A stretch of DNA of 8,108 nucleotides from Oligoflexia bacterium (GCA_013152105.1 JAADHA010000171.1:1-8108), one strand, 5' to 3'; positions 1 to 6,822 are shown, counted from the first letter of the stretch. Numbers and translations are program-made. The notes: a model not told the origin generated them from the sequence alone.

Positions 1-1622
1 GCCTCGCCGCGGGTGGCGGCCGGTCGGGGTGGCCGCAGGGCCGCGATCTGCTGGGCCAGGTCGGCGGACACCGCTTGGCGCCGCCAGCTTGCGCCTGGTC
101 GGGCGGAGTTGTGGACCACTTGTCCGCGGCGCTCGACCTCGAAGTCGACCGCCTCGACCGCGTCTTCAATGCGAGAGAAGCGAGCCACTTCCTTGTGGTC
201 GAATCTCACTCGCCAGCGCTTTCCTCGGCCCCCGTGGTCCAGCACCAGGACCTGGGTGAGCCGGCCGCGCCGGGCGTCGGCCTTGCTCCAGCAGAGATGC
301 AGGACGAGCCCCCGTGAACCCAGGCTCTCCCAGTGGTTGGCGCTGACCGCCAGCACGTCGGGGTTCACAGCCAGCGAGAGCGGGTCGAAGGCGGCGGCTC
401 GACGCTGGATCTCGCCCAGGGTGATCGCGCCAGGCTCGACCTCGAAGCCAGGAAACTGCTGGTAGATCGCGGTCATGCCGGCCTCGGCCTGGCCGAGCTC
501 CATGCCTTGCAGATCCAGGTCCGGCGGCAAGCCGGCCAGGGTGGGCAAGGTCCGCAAGGAGAGGTCGGAGAGGTCGACGAAGTCCAGCACGACGCAGTCG
601 GACTTGCCCGGAGCCAGGCGGGTGCCGCGACCGACGCACTGGGCGTAGAGGCCCGAGGATCTGGTGGGACGAGCCATCGCGATGCAGGACACGCCGGGGT
701 CGTCGAAACCTTCGGTGAGCACGCCCACGTTGGTGACCACGGCCAGCCGGCCACCGCGGAAGTCCGCCAGGGTCCGTGCGCGATCGGGGGCCTTCATCGC
801 GCCGTAGACGATCCCTGACCGCACACCGATGGCGTTGAGGGATCGGGCCAGGTTGCGAGCGTGGTTGACCGTGACACAGAAGGCGATGGTGCGGCGGTCG
901 CGGGCCAACTCCTGGATGCTGCGGGCGACCAGGGCGTTGCGTTGCTGGATGTCGACCGCTTCGGCGAGCTGCTCGACATCTAGATCGCTGCTGGTGGCGG
1001 CCACGTCGCGAAGATCGGCCTGGGTCGCGATGCGAAAGCCCCGCAGCGGCGCCAGGAAGCCACCCCGGACCAGGTCGGAGATCGACCGGGAATAGACGAT
1101 CTGTTGGAAGACCGCGTCCAGGCCCGCGCCGTCTCCCCGAGCGGTCGTCGCAGTGAAGCCCAGCAGGGTCCCGTCCCAGTCGTCGTCGAGCGCGCCGAGT
1201 TGGCCCAGCACCCGCTGGTTGTCCTCGGCCGGAGCGTGGTGACACTCGTCGTAGACGACCAGGCCGAAGCGTCGCCGGGCCAGCAGCCCCGCCAGGCGGC
1301 CTTCGTGAAGGGATCGGATCGACGCGATGACGACCCGCGCGTCATCGTGCGCGGAGTGTTCGCCCTGTTCGATGGCCAGCACGGTCGGGTCCTGGAGTGC
1401 CGAAGCCAGCTTGTCTCGGGCCTGAGAGACCAACTCTGCGCGGTGGGCCAGCACCAGCACCGGGCGCTTGGCCAAGCGCGCCAGCTCGGCGAAGATCACG
1501 GTCTTGCCGGCCCCAGTCGGCAGGCAGACCACCATGCGCCGCGTGCCGGCGCGGCGGGCCTTGAGCACCGCGTCGATCGCTTCGCGTTGGTAGGGCCGCA
1601 GGGTGGGGTGTGCTTCGCGCAT
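1..1622 (-). CDS. DEAD/DEAH-type superfamily 2 helicase, C-terminus cut by window edge
   Basis: The minus-strand frame beginning at the ATG at 1622 is open for 540 codons and runs off the left edge. It shows the SF2 helicase motifs in order: a Q-motif-like LRPYQREAI (residues 8-16), Walker A PTGAGKT (35-41), motif Ia-like LAHRAEL (58-64), Walker B DECHH (125-129), motif III TAT (157-159), motif V-like TEGFDDP (303-309) and motif VI QCVGRGTR (328-335). This is the COG1061-like group (RecA1 plus RecA2, ATP-driven nucleic-acid remodelling, cytoplasmic). A C-terminal region of about 200 residues follows and ends near a TRGEA stretch, which often lies close to the C-terminus in this group, so only a short tail is probably missing. 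An in-frame TAG lies four codons upstream of the chosen ATG. No methyltransferase or nuclease is visible beside it, so a restriction or defence role is not supported. It is divergent from the isomerase gene. Confidence 0.9.
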   Translation of the reverse strand, partial: MREAHPTLRPYQREAIDAVLKARRAGTRRMVVCLPTGAGKTVIFAELARLAKRPVLVLAHRAELVSQARDKLASALQDPTVLAIEQGEHSAHDDARVVIASIRSLHEGRLAGLLARRRFGLVVYDECHHAPAEDNQRVLGQLGALDDDWDGTLLGFTATTARGDGAGLDAVFQQIVYSRSISDLVRGGFLAPLRGFRIATQADLRDVAATSSDLDVEQLAEAVDIQQRNALVARSIQELARDRRTIAFCVTVNHARNLARSLNAIGVRSGIVYGAMKAPDRARTLADFRGGRLAVVTNVGVLTEGFDDPGVSCIAMARPTRSSGLYAQCVGRGTRLAPGKSDCVVLDFVDLSDLSLRTLPTLAGLPPDLDLQGMELGQAEAGMTAIYQQFPGFEVEPGAITLGEIQRRAAAFDPLSLAVNPDVLAVSANHWESLGSRGLVLHLCWSKADARRGRLTQVLVLDHGGRGKRWRVRFDHKEVARFSRIEDAVEAVDFEVERRGQVVHNSARPGASWRRQAVSADLAQQIAALRPPRPAATRGE

Positions 1623-1686
1623 CCATGCTGGCTATCGTCCTGGGTCGGGGATCGACATCCTGGACCTTGCGACCTACGGTTGGGGA
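1623..1686. promoter_or_regulatory. Divergent intergenic region, presumed to hold both promoters
   Basis: This 64-bp gap separates the start codons of the minus-strand helicase and the plus-strand SIS isomerase, so promoters for both should lie in or next to it. I see no convincing -35/-10 pair and no clear operator. The isomerase has only a weak ribosome-binding context, a run of four G ending one base before the ATG. The helicase has no good Shine-Dalgarno at normal spacing either. Possibly one or both transcripts are leaderless or weakly translated. Confidence 0.35.
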
Positions 1687-2283
1687 ATGGACATCCAGCA
1701 ACGCATCACCGAGATCCTGGCCGCAGAGGCCGCCGCCATCACTGCAGTACCCGTCACGGCAGCCTTTGAAGACGCCGTCGCCGTGCTGGAGAGCTGTTCC
1801 GGCAAGGTCCTGACGACGGGGATGGGCAAGGCCGGGCACATCGCCCGTAAGGTGGCCGCGACCTTGTGTAGCACGGCGCTGCCGGCGGCCTTTCTGCACC
1901 CCGGCGAGGCCCTGCATGGTGACCTGGGTCTGGTCGCTCCCGGTGATGTCTTGCTGGCCTTCAGCAACAGCGGTCGCACCCGCGAGGTGATCGACGTGAT
2001 CGACCTGGGGCGGCGCCTGGGTCTGGGGCCGGTCATCGGGATCACCTCGCACCGCGACTCGCTCTTGCGGGACCGGGCGGATGTCCTGTTGGACATGGGG
2101 CCCGTCACCGAGCCCTGTCGCCTGGGCCTGACCCCGACCGCCAGCATCGCCGTGATGCTGGCCATCGGCGACGCCTTGGCCCTTGTCGTGATGGAGCGTC
2201 GCGCCGTGAGCGCTGAAGACTTCGGTGTACGCCACCACGGCGGCTACCTGGGGCGGGTCGCCCGGGCTGACGTGGACCGCTGA
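1687..2283 (+). CDS. kdsD: SIS-domain sugar-phosphate isomerase, KdsD/KpsF-like, lacking CBS domains
   Basis: This 198-residue protein is a single SIS domain closely resembling the N-terminal half of KdsD/KpsF/GutQ D-arabinose-5-phosphate isomerases, which convert ribulose 5-phosphate to arabinose 5-phosphate for Kdo synthesis in the cytoplasm. Visible family motifs are GMGKAGHIARK, HPGEALHGDLG, the phosphosugar-binding SNSGRT, LGLTPTAS with GDALAL, and AEDFGVRHHGGYLG near the C-terminus. E. coli KdsD is about 328 residues with two CBS domains after the SIS domain; those are absent here, and the gene stops cleanly before a hairpin. SIS-only arabinose-5-phosphate isomerases are known elsewhere, so it may be complete and active. 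The reading frame is open back to an ATG at 1603, inside the helicase gene, but similarity begins at MDIQQR, so 1687 is preferred. Another SIS sugar-phosphate isomerase activity is possible. Confidence 0.87.
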   Translation: MDIQQRITEILAAEAAAITAVPVTAAFEDAVAVLESCSGKVLTTGMGKAGHIARKVAATLCSTALPAAFLHPGEALHGDLGLVAPGDVLLAFSNSGRTREVIDVIDLGRRLGLGPVIGITSHRDSLLRDRADVLLDMGPVTEPCRLGLTPTASIAVMLAIGDALALVVMERRAVSAEDFGVRHHGGYLGRVARADVDR

Positions 2284-2300
2284 GCCCTGAGCAGACAAGA

Positions 2301-2330
2301 CGGCCCGGATCCCACAGGGGACCCGGGCCG
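2301..2330. terminator. Hairpin between convergent genes, probable bidirectional terminator
   Basis: A 13-bp inverted repeat with one A·C mismatch (2301-2313 against 2318-2330) surrounds a 4-base loop, ACAG. The stem is almost all G/C. It lies 17 bases after the isomerase stop and 18 bases after the cytochrome operon's last stop on the other strand, the expected place for a shared terminator. Reading the minus strand, TCTTGTC follows the stem, a weak U-tract. The plus-strand side has none, so intrinsic termination is more likely for the cytochrome operon. Confidence 0.7.
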
Positions 2331-2348
2331 CCGCGATCTTGGCCGGTC

Positions 2349-2744
2349 TCAGTTGTCCGGCGCGCCCGCGTCGATCCATGCCGCGATCATCGCCAATTCG
2401 GCGTCGGTCAGCGTCACGGAGCCCGTGGGAGGCATGGTGCCCTGGCTTACGAACTGGTACAAGAGCGAACCCTCGGAGTCTTCCGGCGTAACCACCCCGA
2501 GCTGCATGATGGTCGCGTAGTCCGTCAGATCGAGCCCGCCCGGCGCACCCGAACCTGAGTGGCAGCCCGTACAGTAGTGGTTGAAGATGGGCTCGATGTC
2601 CATGGCGAAGGACACCCCGTCGGCGCCGCCGGTGTCGAAGCTGACCACGATTGCGGTCGGGTCAGCGATGACCTCGGTGGTGTCGATCACCTGGCAGCCG
2701 GTGACGGCCCAGAGCCCCAGGAAGAGCGGTGTCAGTGACCGCAT
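2349..2744 (-). CDS. Monohaem c-type cytochrome lipoprotein, planctomycete-cytochrome (PSCyt1)-like
   Basis: This 131-residue protein starts with a short lipoprotein signal peptide whose lipobox is VTGC (Cys17); Gln at +2 favours outer-membrane sorting under the enterobacterial Lol rule. A flexible stretch leads to one haem site, CTGCH (58-62), preceded by DIEPIFNHY and followed by GAPGGLDLTDY. This pattern resembles the planctomycete-type cytochrome c domain. GTMPPTG supplies Met104 as likely distal ligand, so His/Met coordination is expected, and a C-terminal helix ends in AAWIDAGAPDN. It is the last gene of the operon, 8 bp after the hexahaem gene, and its ribosome-binding site overlaps that gene's stop codon. 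A role as a small electron carrier on the outer membrane beside the hexahaem lipoprotein is inferred from anchor and context. Confidence 0.88.
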   Translation of the reverse strand: MRSLTPLFLGLWAVTGCQVIDTTEVIADPTAIVVSFDTGGADGVSFAMDIEPIFNHYCTGCHSGSGAPGGLDLTDYATIMQLGVVTPEDSEGSLLYQFVSQGTMPPTGSVTLTDAELAMIAAWIDAGAPDN

Positions 2745-2749
2745 GATGG

Positions 2750-2755
2750 CTCCTA
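2750..2755 (-). promoter_or_regulatory. Shine-Dalgarno TAGGAG overlapping the upstream stop codon
   Basis: On the minus strand the hexahaem gene's TAG stop (2755-2753) is the first half of TAGGAG, which ends five bases before the ATG at 2744. Termination of one gene therefore occurs on the ribosome-binding site of the next, suggesting translational coupling of the two lipoproteins. Confidence 0.7.
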
Positions 2756-5137
2756 TTCTGTGGGGAGGGACTGGGCGTAGCTGATGATGTCCGCCAGATC
2801 GTCGTAGTCGAAGTAGTGACCCGCCGCGCTGGGCATCAGTGGGTCCGCACCGGGCTGGCCGAAGCGAATCTTGCTGATGAACTCCCAGGGGTTGTCAGTT
2901 ACGACGAGACCGACGACTTCCCAGTCTGGATTGTCGAAGTTGATGGCCTGGCCGTCGAGACCGTGACAGTTGGCACAGATCCCGTCGTAGTCCATCTGTC
3001 CCCAGACCCAGTCGGCGTTGCGGGTGCGCAGGACCGAAGTCTTGGGATCATAGGGCGTCACTCGCTTGTTCTCGTCGACCAGTTCGGTCGTGTCGATCAC
3101 GCCATCCAGGATGTAGTTCGTCAGATCGCGCACCCCGTTCTCACCGATCATCGGCAGGAAGGCGTGGCTATCCGACATCCCAGACGGACCGTTGGCGATG
3201 GCATCGTAGATCGCGGTGGAATCCGCCGCGATGTGGGTGTCAAACACACCAGGGATACCGGTGTAGTGTGACGAGCCCTTGCCATAGGCACCGTCGGCGC
3301 CCAGGTAGTCCCAGCCGTGACACTCCTTGCAGCGCCAGGTGTCGGCCCCACCTTGCGTATTGCTGCTGGGCTTGTTGTCGGTGAAGTAGGGATTCTCTTC
3401 AGACACGCTGGAGTTGACGGTGTTGCCATCGGCGTCGACGATGCTGCCACCGGGTTCGATGGGCTCATCGATCCCCGGCACTTCCCACCACGCGTCGTAG
3501 AGCTGGCCGCCGCGCGTCACCGAGTCCGGCAGCTTCTGCGCCCAGGCCAGGATGTTGGCCGCGTCATCGACCGTGTAGCCGACGTCCAGGGAATTCGGCA
3601 TGTGGTCAGGCACACCGTCTTCGAGGTGGTCGTCGGATCCGGGCTGTCCGTAGCGGATCTTGTGGAAGATCTCCCAGGGGTTGTCGCGCGCCACCGTGCC
3701 GATGTACTCGACCGCTGGCAGCTCATCGTCTTCCTCGAAGTTCTTGCCGGTCCCGTCGGGTTGGTGGCATTCGTAGCAATTGCCATCGAATGCACCCTGG
3801 CCCGCCGCCGAGCTGCCCAGCGACCTGGTCGTGTAGCCGTCGATGTAGTCGTTGTCATCGACCAGGCCTTCCTTCACGAAACGGACCAGACCCAGGGCAT
3901 CAGTCTCTGAGAGCAAGCCCTTGTCACCAAAGGCGTGGTTGCTGTCGGTGACCGTGGCGGTGCCGCCAGCGTCCGAGAACTTGCCCGAGTAGATCGCGTC
4001 ATATAGCGAATCGATGGACTTGTCCTGGGCGTCGAAGATGCCCTTGATGCCGGTGTAGTGCGAGCCGGAGCCATAGCGACCGTCCACGCCCTTGTAGTCC
4101 CAGCCGTGGCACTCCTTGCAGCGCCAGGTGTCCGCGCCGGTCTTGGTCCCGGCGCTCCAAGTGGTGTCGGTGTACATGGGGTTGGTGTCCGTGGGGTCAT
4201 CGGCCCCGGTCACCTTCCACCACCTGTCGTAGAGCGCTCCTCCGCGCCACATGCTGGATCCGTTGAGGCCGGGTGTCCCCAGGGTCTGGGCGTAGGCCAG
4301 GACCGATGCCACATCTTCCAGCAAGTAGGCCTGGGATGTCGCGTTCGGCATGGCCTCGCCGGGCTGCCCGAAGCGGATCTTGTGGAAGATCTCCCACGGG
4401 TTTTCCGTGGCGACATCAGCGACGAACTCCGAATCGTATTGACCGGCGTGGAAATTCATCAAATCGCCGCCCTCGCCGTGACAGGTCGCGCAGTTGCCGT
4501 CGAAGTCGACCTTGCCGTCGTCCACGTTCCCGGCGAGTACTTCCTTGGTGTCCGGGTCGATGTAGTTGTCCACGTCGACCGTCGCTTCACGAACGAAGGC
4601 GATCAGGTCCACAATGTCCTGGTCGTTGAGGACCTGGTTGAAGGCGTGACCCGTGTCGGTGCCAGTGGACAGCTCGCCACGGGCGATTGTCGCGTACAGT
4701 TCGGGGATGGTCTTGTCGGCCGCGTCGTACACACCCTTGAAGCCGGTGTAGTGCGAGCCAGATCCGTAGATGCCGTCGGCACCTCGGTAGTCCCAGCCGT
4801 GACACTCCTTGCAGCGCCAGGTGTCCGCGCCGCTGCGGGTGTTGTCGGCCGGCTTGTTGGCCATATAGTAGGGGTTGTCGGCGTCGAGGCTGGAGGTCAA
4901 TTCCTCCCCGGTGTCGCCCTGGGCCGTGCCACCCGGTTCGATGGCCTGTTCTACGCTGTCGACCTTCCACCATTCGTCGTAGAGTTGACCGCCGCGGAGG
5001 GGGTCGGCGGATTCCTGGTAGAGGGAGATGATCCGCGCGTCCGGATCAGAAGAGCAGCCGGTTCCAGTCACGGCCAACAGCGCCAGGAGCGCCGCGGCCC
5101 CAGCACCGGTCCGCCCAGGCTTGAGGTTGATGAGCAT
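2753..5137 (-). CDS. Hexahaem c-type cytochrome lipoprotein with three dihaem repeats
   Basis: This 794-residue protein has a lipoprotein signal peptide with lipobox VTGTGC (Cys28) and Ser at +2, which suits outer-membrane anchoring. The remainder is three repeats (about 46-290, 297-540 and 541-794), each with two haem sites. The first is always WRCKECHGWDY (CxxCH at 109, 340, 603). The second varies: CATCH at 216, CYECH at 454, CANCH at 721. In each repeat the first haem is followed by conserved His in SHYTG (129, 360, 624) and in HAF (164, 401, 658). The second is followed by a conserved Met in a MP motif (263, 513, 768). A bis-His haem alternating with a His/Met haem is therefore plausible. 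Each repeat opens with RGGxLYDxWW and carries NPWE...KIRxGQPG before its end. AAGGAG lies 6 bases before the ATG, and the gene follows the porin by 17 bp. An outer-membrane electron wire or terminal reductase/oxidase is inferred; I recognise no named homologue. Confidence 0.92.
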   Translation of the reverse strand: MLINLKPGRTGAGAAALLALLAVTGTGCSSDPDARIISLYQESADPLRGGQLYDEWWKVDSVEQAIEPGGTAQGDTGEELTSSLDADNPYYMANKPADNTRSGADTWRCKECHGWDYRGADGIYGSGSHYTGFKGVYDAADKTIPELYATIARGELSTGTDTGHAFNQVLNDQDIVDLIAFVREATVDVDNYIDPDTKEVLAGNVDDGKVDFDGNCATCHGEGGDLMNFHAGQYDSEFVADVATENPWEIFHKIRFGQPGEAMPNATSQAYLLEDVASVLAYAQTLGTPGLNGSSMWRGGALYDRWWKVTGADDPTDTNPMYTDTTWSAGTKTGADTWRCKECHGWDYKGVDGRYGSGSHYTGIKGIFDAQDKSIDSLYDAIYSGKFSDAGGTATVTDSNHAFGDKGLLSETDALGLVRFVKEGLVDDNDYIDGYTTRSLGSSAAGQGAFDGNCYECHQPDGTGKNFEEDDELPAVEYIGTVARDNPWEIFHKIRYGQPGSDDHLEDGVPDHMPNSLDVGYTVDDAANILAWAQKLPDSVTRGGQLYDAWWEVPGIDEPIEPGGSIVDADGNTVNSSVSEENPYFTDNKPSSNTQGGADTWRCKECHGWDYLGADGAYGKGSSHYTGIPGVFDTHIAADSTAIYDAIANGPSGMSDSHAFLPMIGENGVRDLTNYILDGVIDTTELVDENKRVTPYDPKTSVLRTRNADWVWGQMDYDGICANCHGLDGQAINFDNPDWEVVGLVVTDNPWEFISKIRFGQPGADPLMPSAAGHYFDYDDLADIISYAQSLPTE
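2756..3517 (-). repeat. Dihaem repeat 3 of the hexahaem lipoprotein (residues 541-794)
   Basis: This unit holds CKECH at 603-607 and CANCH at 721-725. It shares with repeat 1 an EPGG ... NPYF ... NKP ... NT segment before the first haem, which repeat 2 lacks. It has a longer linker between its two haems (FDTHIAADST and a later VLRTRNADWVWGQ stretch). It also has Ser755 where repeats 1 and 2 have His in FHKIR. Confidence 0.85.
3518..4249 (-). repeat. Dihaem repeat 2 of the hexahaem lipoprotein (residues 297-540)
   Basis: This unit holds CKECH at 340-344 and CYECH at 454-458. Its N-terminal section is shorter than in repeats 1 and 3 because the EPGG-type segment is missing. It carries an extra acidic stretch (SDDHLEDGVPDH) between GQPG and the distal-Met motif MPNS. 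Confidence 0.85.
4268..5002 (-). repeat. Dihaem repeat 1 of the hexahaem lipoprotein (residues 46-290)
   Basis: This unit holds CKECH at 109-113 and CATCH at 216-220. It begins at RGGQLYDEWWKV shortly after the lipidated Cys28 and ends at AYAQTLGTPG. It shares the EPGG ... NKP ... NT segment with repeat 3, and YGSGSHYTG and NPWEIFHKIR with repeat 2. Confidence 0.85.
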
Positions 5138-5143
5138 TGGAAT

Positions 5144-5149
5144 CTCCTT
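5144..5149 (-). promoter_or_regulatory. Shine-Dalgarno AAGGAG for the hexahaem gene
   Basis: AAGGAG ends six bases before the ATG at 5137, within the 17-bp gap after the porin stop. It is the strongest ribosome-binding site in the operon's distal half and fixes the start that yields the lipoprotein signal peptide. Confidence 0.7.
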
Positions 5150-5154
5150 GCGGT

Positions 5155-6354
5155 TTAGAAGGTGAGAACAGTCTGCAGGCTGATGCGGTGTGCCACGGGC
5201 AAGCCTTCACCGACCTTCCAGTAGCCGTACTCGGGCTTGATCTGAAGGCCCGACGCGGCCACCAGCGTGAGACCGCCAACCATGCGGTTGGTCACCGGGC
5301 GATCGTCGTGGAAGTTCTCGTTGATCTGGGCTGTCGGGACGATGTTGTCGAGGTGATCGTACTCAGCGAAGACGCCGACGACATTGGTCAACATGGTGTC
5401 CGCTTCGATGTAGCCGCCGCGGATGGCCGAGTCGCCGGCCGCCAGCGTGTCGGTGGGAATGATCTGCTGGTGTGACTGAGTGTACTCGCCCTGGAAGGAC
5501 AGGCGACGGCCCTTGCCCCAGCGAATGCCCAGCTCACCGTCCACACTCCACATGGTCTGGTCTGCTGCCAGCCACAGGGATTCCGGATCGTCCGCCATCG
5601 GATCGCGGTAGTGGTTCACCAGCCCCGAGGCGCCGACCGCAATGTCAATGGGGTTGAGGTCCATCGACACGACCAGACGTCCACCGGTGGCCTTGTTGTT
5701 GTTGTTGTCTTCCCAGTGACGGGACATCGTGTTGGAGTCCGGCCGAGGCCCATTGGTCAGGTAGGCCGCGTACCACACTTGGATATTGTCGTCGGAGCCC
5801 AGCCATGTCGTGCCGGATGCCTGCACGCCAAAGTCATCCCGTGGCGTGAAGAACAGGTTGTCAGGGGTCCCGACATCGAAGCCGACCGTGCGGTCTTCAT
5901 GGCTTTGGTAGAGGAGGGGACGTGAGACTGGCGCGTAGGTCCCAGGCAGGGAGTGCGCGTTGAACCCGCCGAAGGGCAGCAGGAAGCGGCCGACCGTGAA
6001 GCCGATGATGGGCTTCAATTGGTAGGTGAAGTTCGCGGTGAGCAGACTGAAGCTGTCCATGTGCGTCAGGCACGGCATCACCTCATAGGACAGCTTGCTA
6101 GTCAGGTCACCCGAGAACTTCAGGTGGGTGTGCTCGATCTGGAACTGCAGTTCGTCCTGACCGAGGTTGTCAGGATCGTCCGGGAACAGGGTCAGGCGGC
6201 CGGAACCCATCAGCGCACCCGAGATCTGGATGGCGGTGCTGACGGTGTCGGAGTCCCAGAATTCGTCTGCATCGTCGGCTGCCTGCGCAGTGGTGGCCCA
6301 CAGCGCCACTGACAGCGTGGCGAGTGCCGACAAGGTTGTTGGCATTGCCTTCAT
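5155..6354 (-). CDS. Outer-membrane β-barrel porin, phosphate-selective porin O/P-like
   Basis: This 399-residue protein has a type I signal peptide (likely cleavage after TTAQA at about residue 25) and a mature part of alternating polar and hydrophobic β-strands ending in VLTF. A terminal Phe is the usual outer-membrane-barrel assembly signal. The section around 113-181 (VGRFLLPFGGFNAH, a run through RPLLYQ, then DDFGVQASG) resembles the GRFxxPFG strand-turn of the OprO/P porin family, whose members are about 400-450 residues. There is no CxxCH, so the barrel carries no haem. It lies between periplasmic cytochrome genes (24 bp upstream) and outer-membrane cytochrome lipoprotein genes (17 bp downstream). 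That suggests a scaffold or pore for an electron conduit, though an ordinary anion or solute porin for the same pathway cannot be excluded. At 399 residues it is far shorter than MtrB-type conduit barrels of roughly 650-700. Confidence 0.85.
   Translation of the reverse strand: MKAMPTTLSALATLSVALWATTAQAADDADEFWDSDTVSTAIQISGALMGSGRLTLFPDDPDNLGQDELQFQIEHTHLKFSGDLTSKLSYEVMPCLTHMDSFSLLTANFTYQLKPIIGFTVGRFLLPFGGFNAHSLPGTYAPVSRPLLYQSHEDRTVGFDVGTPDNLFFTPRDDFGVQASGTTWLGSDDNIQVWYAAYLTNGPRPDSNTMSRHWEDNNNNKATGGRLVVSMDLNPIDIAVGASGLVNHYRDPMADDPESLWLAADQTMWSVDGELGIRWGKGRRLSFQGEYTQSHQQIIPTDTLAAGDSAIRGGYIEADTMLTNVVGVFAEYDHLDNIVPTAQINENFHDDRPVTNRMVGGLTLVAASGLQIKPEYGYWKVGEGLPVAHRISLQTVLTF
5693..5707. repeat. 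Short trinucleotide repeat (TTG)x5 inside the porin gene
   Basis: Five TTG units on the plus strand encode an Asn run (residues 217-220, with neighbouring Asp and Lys) in the porin, probably in a loop between strands. Such tracts can vary in length between strains without shifting the frame. Confidence 0.55.
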
Positions 6355-6378
6355 TGTGTCACGTTCCTTTTCGGAGGG

Positions 6379-6822
6379 TCACTCCGATGTTGCGGCGTCC
6401 CCGTCCGTGGCGGCGGCGTCTTTGGTGCTTTGGTAGTACTTCAGGAAGAGATAGACATTCTTGGCCTGGTCTGGGGAGATGTTGGACTTTGGCTTTGCGG
6501 CCATGCGCTTGACGTAGCGAGCCCACTCTGAGGCGGTCTTGTCGGTGTTGATGGGGCGAGCGAGCGTGTGACACTTGCTGCACTTGGCGGCGAAGAGTGT
6601 GTAGCGCTCTTGTTGTTCCGCGGGGAACTGCGAGACATCGAGCGCATCCGAGCCCTTGTCTGCGTCATATTCCTTGTCGTTGGCGCCGCTCTCGGCTGCC
6701 GCGGCTTCATCTACGCCACCCGTGGCGTCATCCTGAGCGGACGCGCTATTTGACAGAAGGGCGGTGCTACCGGCAAAGAGAGCAGCGAGGAGTGCGACCC
6801 GCGTGATGTGGAACCTGCTCAT
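6379..6822 (-). CDS. Secreted monohaem c-type cytochrome with acidic N-terminal linker
   Basis: This 147-residue protein has a signal peptide (cleavage probably after SNSASA, near residue 29) and then an acidic, Ala/Asp/Glu-rich disordered stretch (about 30-66). A compact haem domain follows with CSKCH at 81-85. TASEWARYVKRMAAKP gives Met107 as the likely distal ligand, and a final helix (SPDQAKNVYLFLKYY) closes the domain. The EW...V.RM..KP arrangement followed by an SPDQA helix resembles small soluble cytochromes such as the c-551 type. The start overlaps the tetrahaem gene's stop (ATGA), with GGAGG seven bases upstream. A soluble periplasmic shuttle between the tetrahaem protein and the outer membrane is the simplest reading, inferred from location and size. 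Confidence 0.88.
   Translation of the reverse strand: MSRFHITRVALLAALFAGSTALLSNSASAQDDATGGVDEAAAAESGANDKEYDADKGSDALDVSQFPAEQQERYTLFAAKCSKCHTLARPINTDKTASEWARYVKRMAAKPKSNISPDQAKNVYLFLKYYQSTKDAAATDGDAATSE

Noticed and set aside
166..1245. Long minus-strand open frame of 359 codons
   Set aside because: It is Arg/Pro/Gly-rich without motifs and overlaps the helicase in another frame on the same strand; the helicase frame carries all SF2 motifs in order.
1..1622. Helicase as part of a restriction or phage-defence locus
   Set aside because: No methyltransferase, nuclease or other defence gene is visible, and the neighbour is a housekeeping-type isomerase. The left side is unseen, so this remains unsupported rather than excluded.
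1603..1686. N-terminal extension of the isomerase from the ATG at 1603
   Set aside because: The extra 28 residues overlap the helicase start, show no family similarity and no signal peptide, and homology starts at the ATG at 1687.
1342..2379. Minus-strand open frame of 345 codons opposite the SIS gene
   Set aside because: It is antisense to the well-conserved isomerase and then out of frame with the helicase; its translation is low-complexity and matches no family I recognise.
2753..5137. Possible CRISPR-like or mobile-element repeats
   Set aside because: The repeated DNA blocks are about 700-800 bp apart, in frame, and encode haem-binding motifs, so they are protein-domain repeats.
4058..5158. 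Plus-strand open frame of 366 codons opposite the hexahaem gene
   Set aside because: It is a mirror frame produced by GC-rich codon use; its apparent repeats are only the antisense image of the cytochrome repeats.
5155..6354. Barrel as a fused porin-cytochrome such as Cyc2
   Set aside because: No CxxCH motif is present anywhere in the protein; the haems are all on separate proteins.
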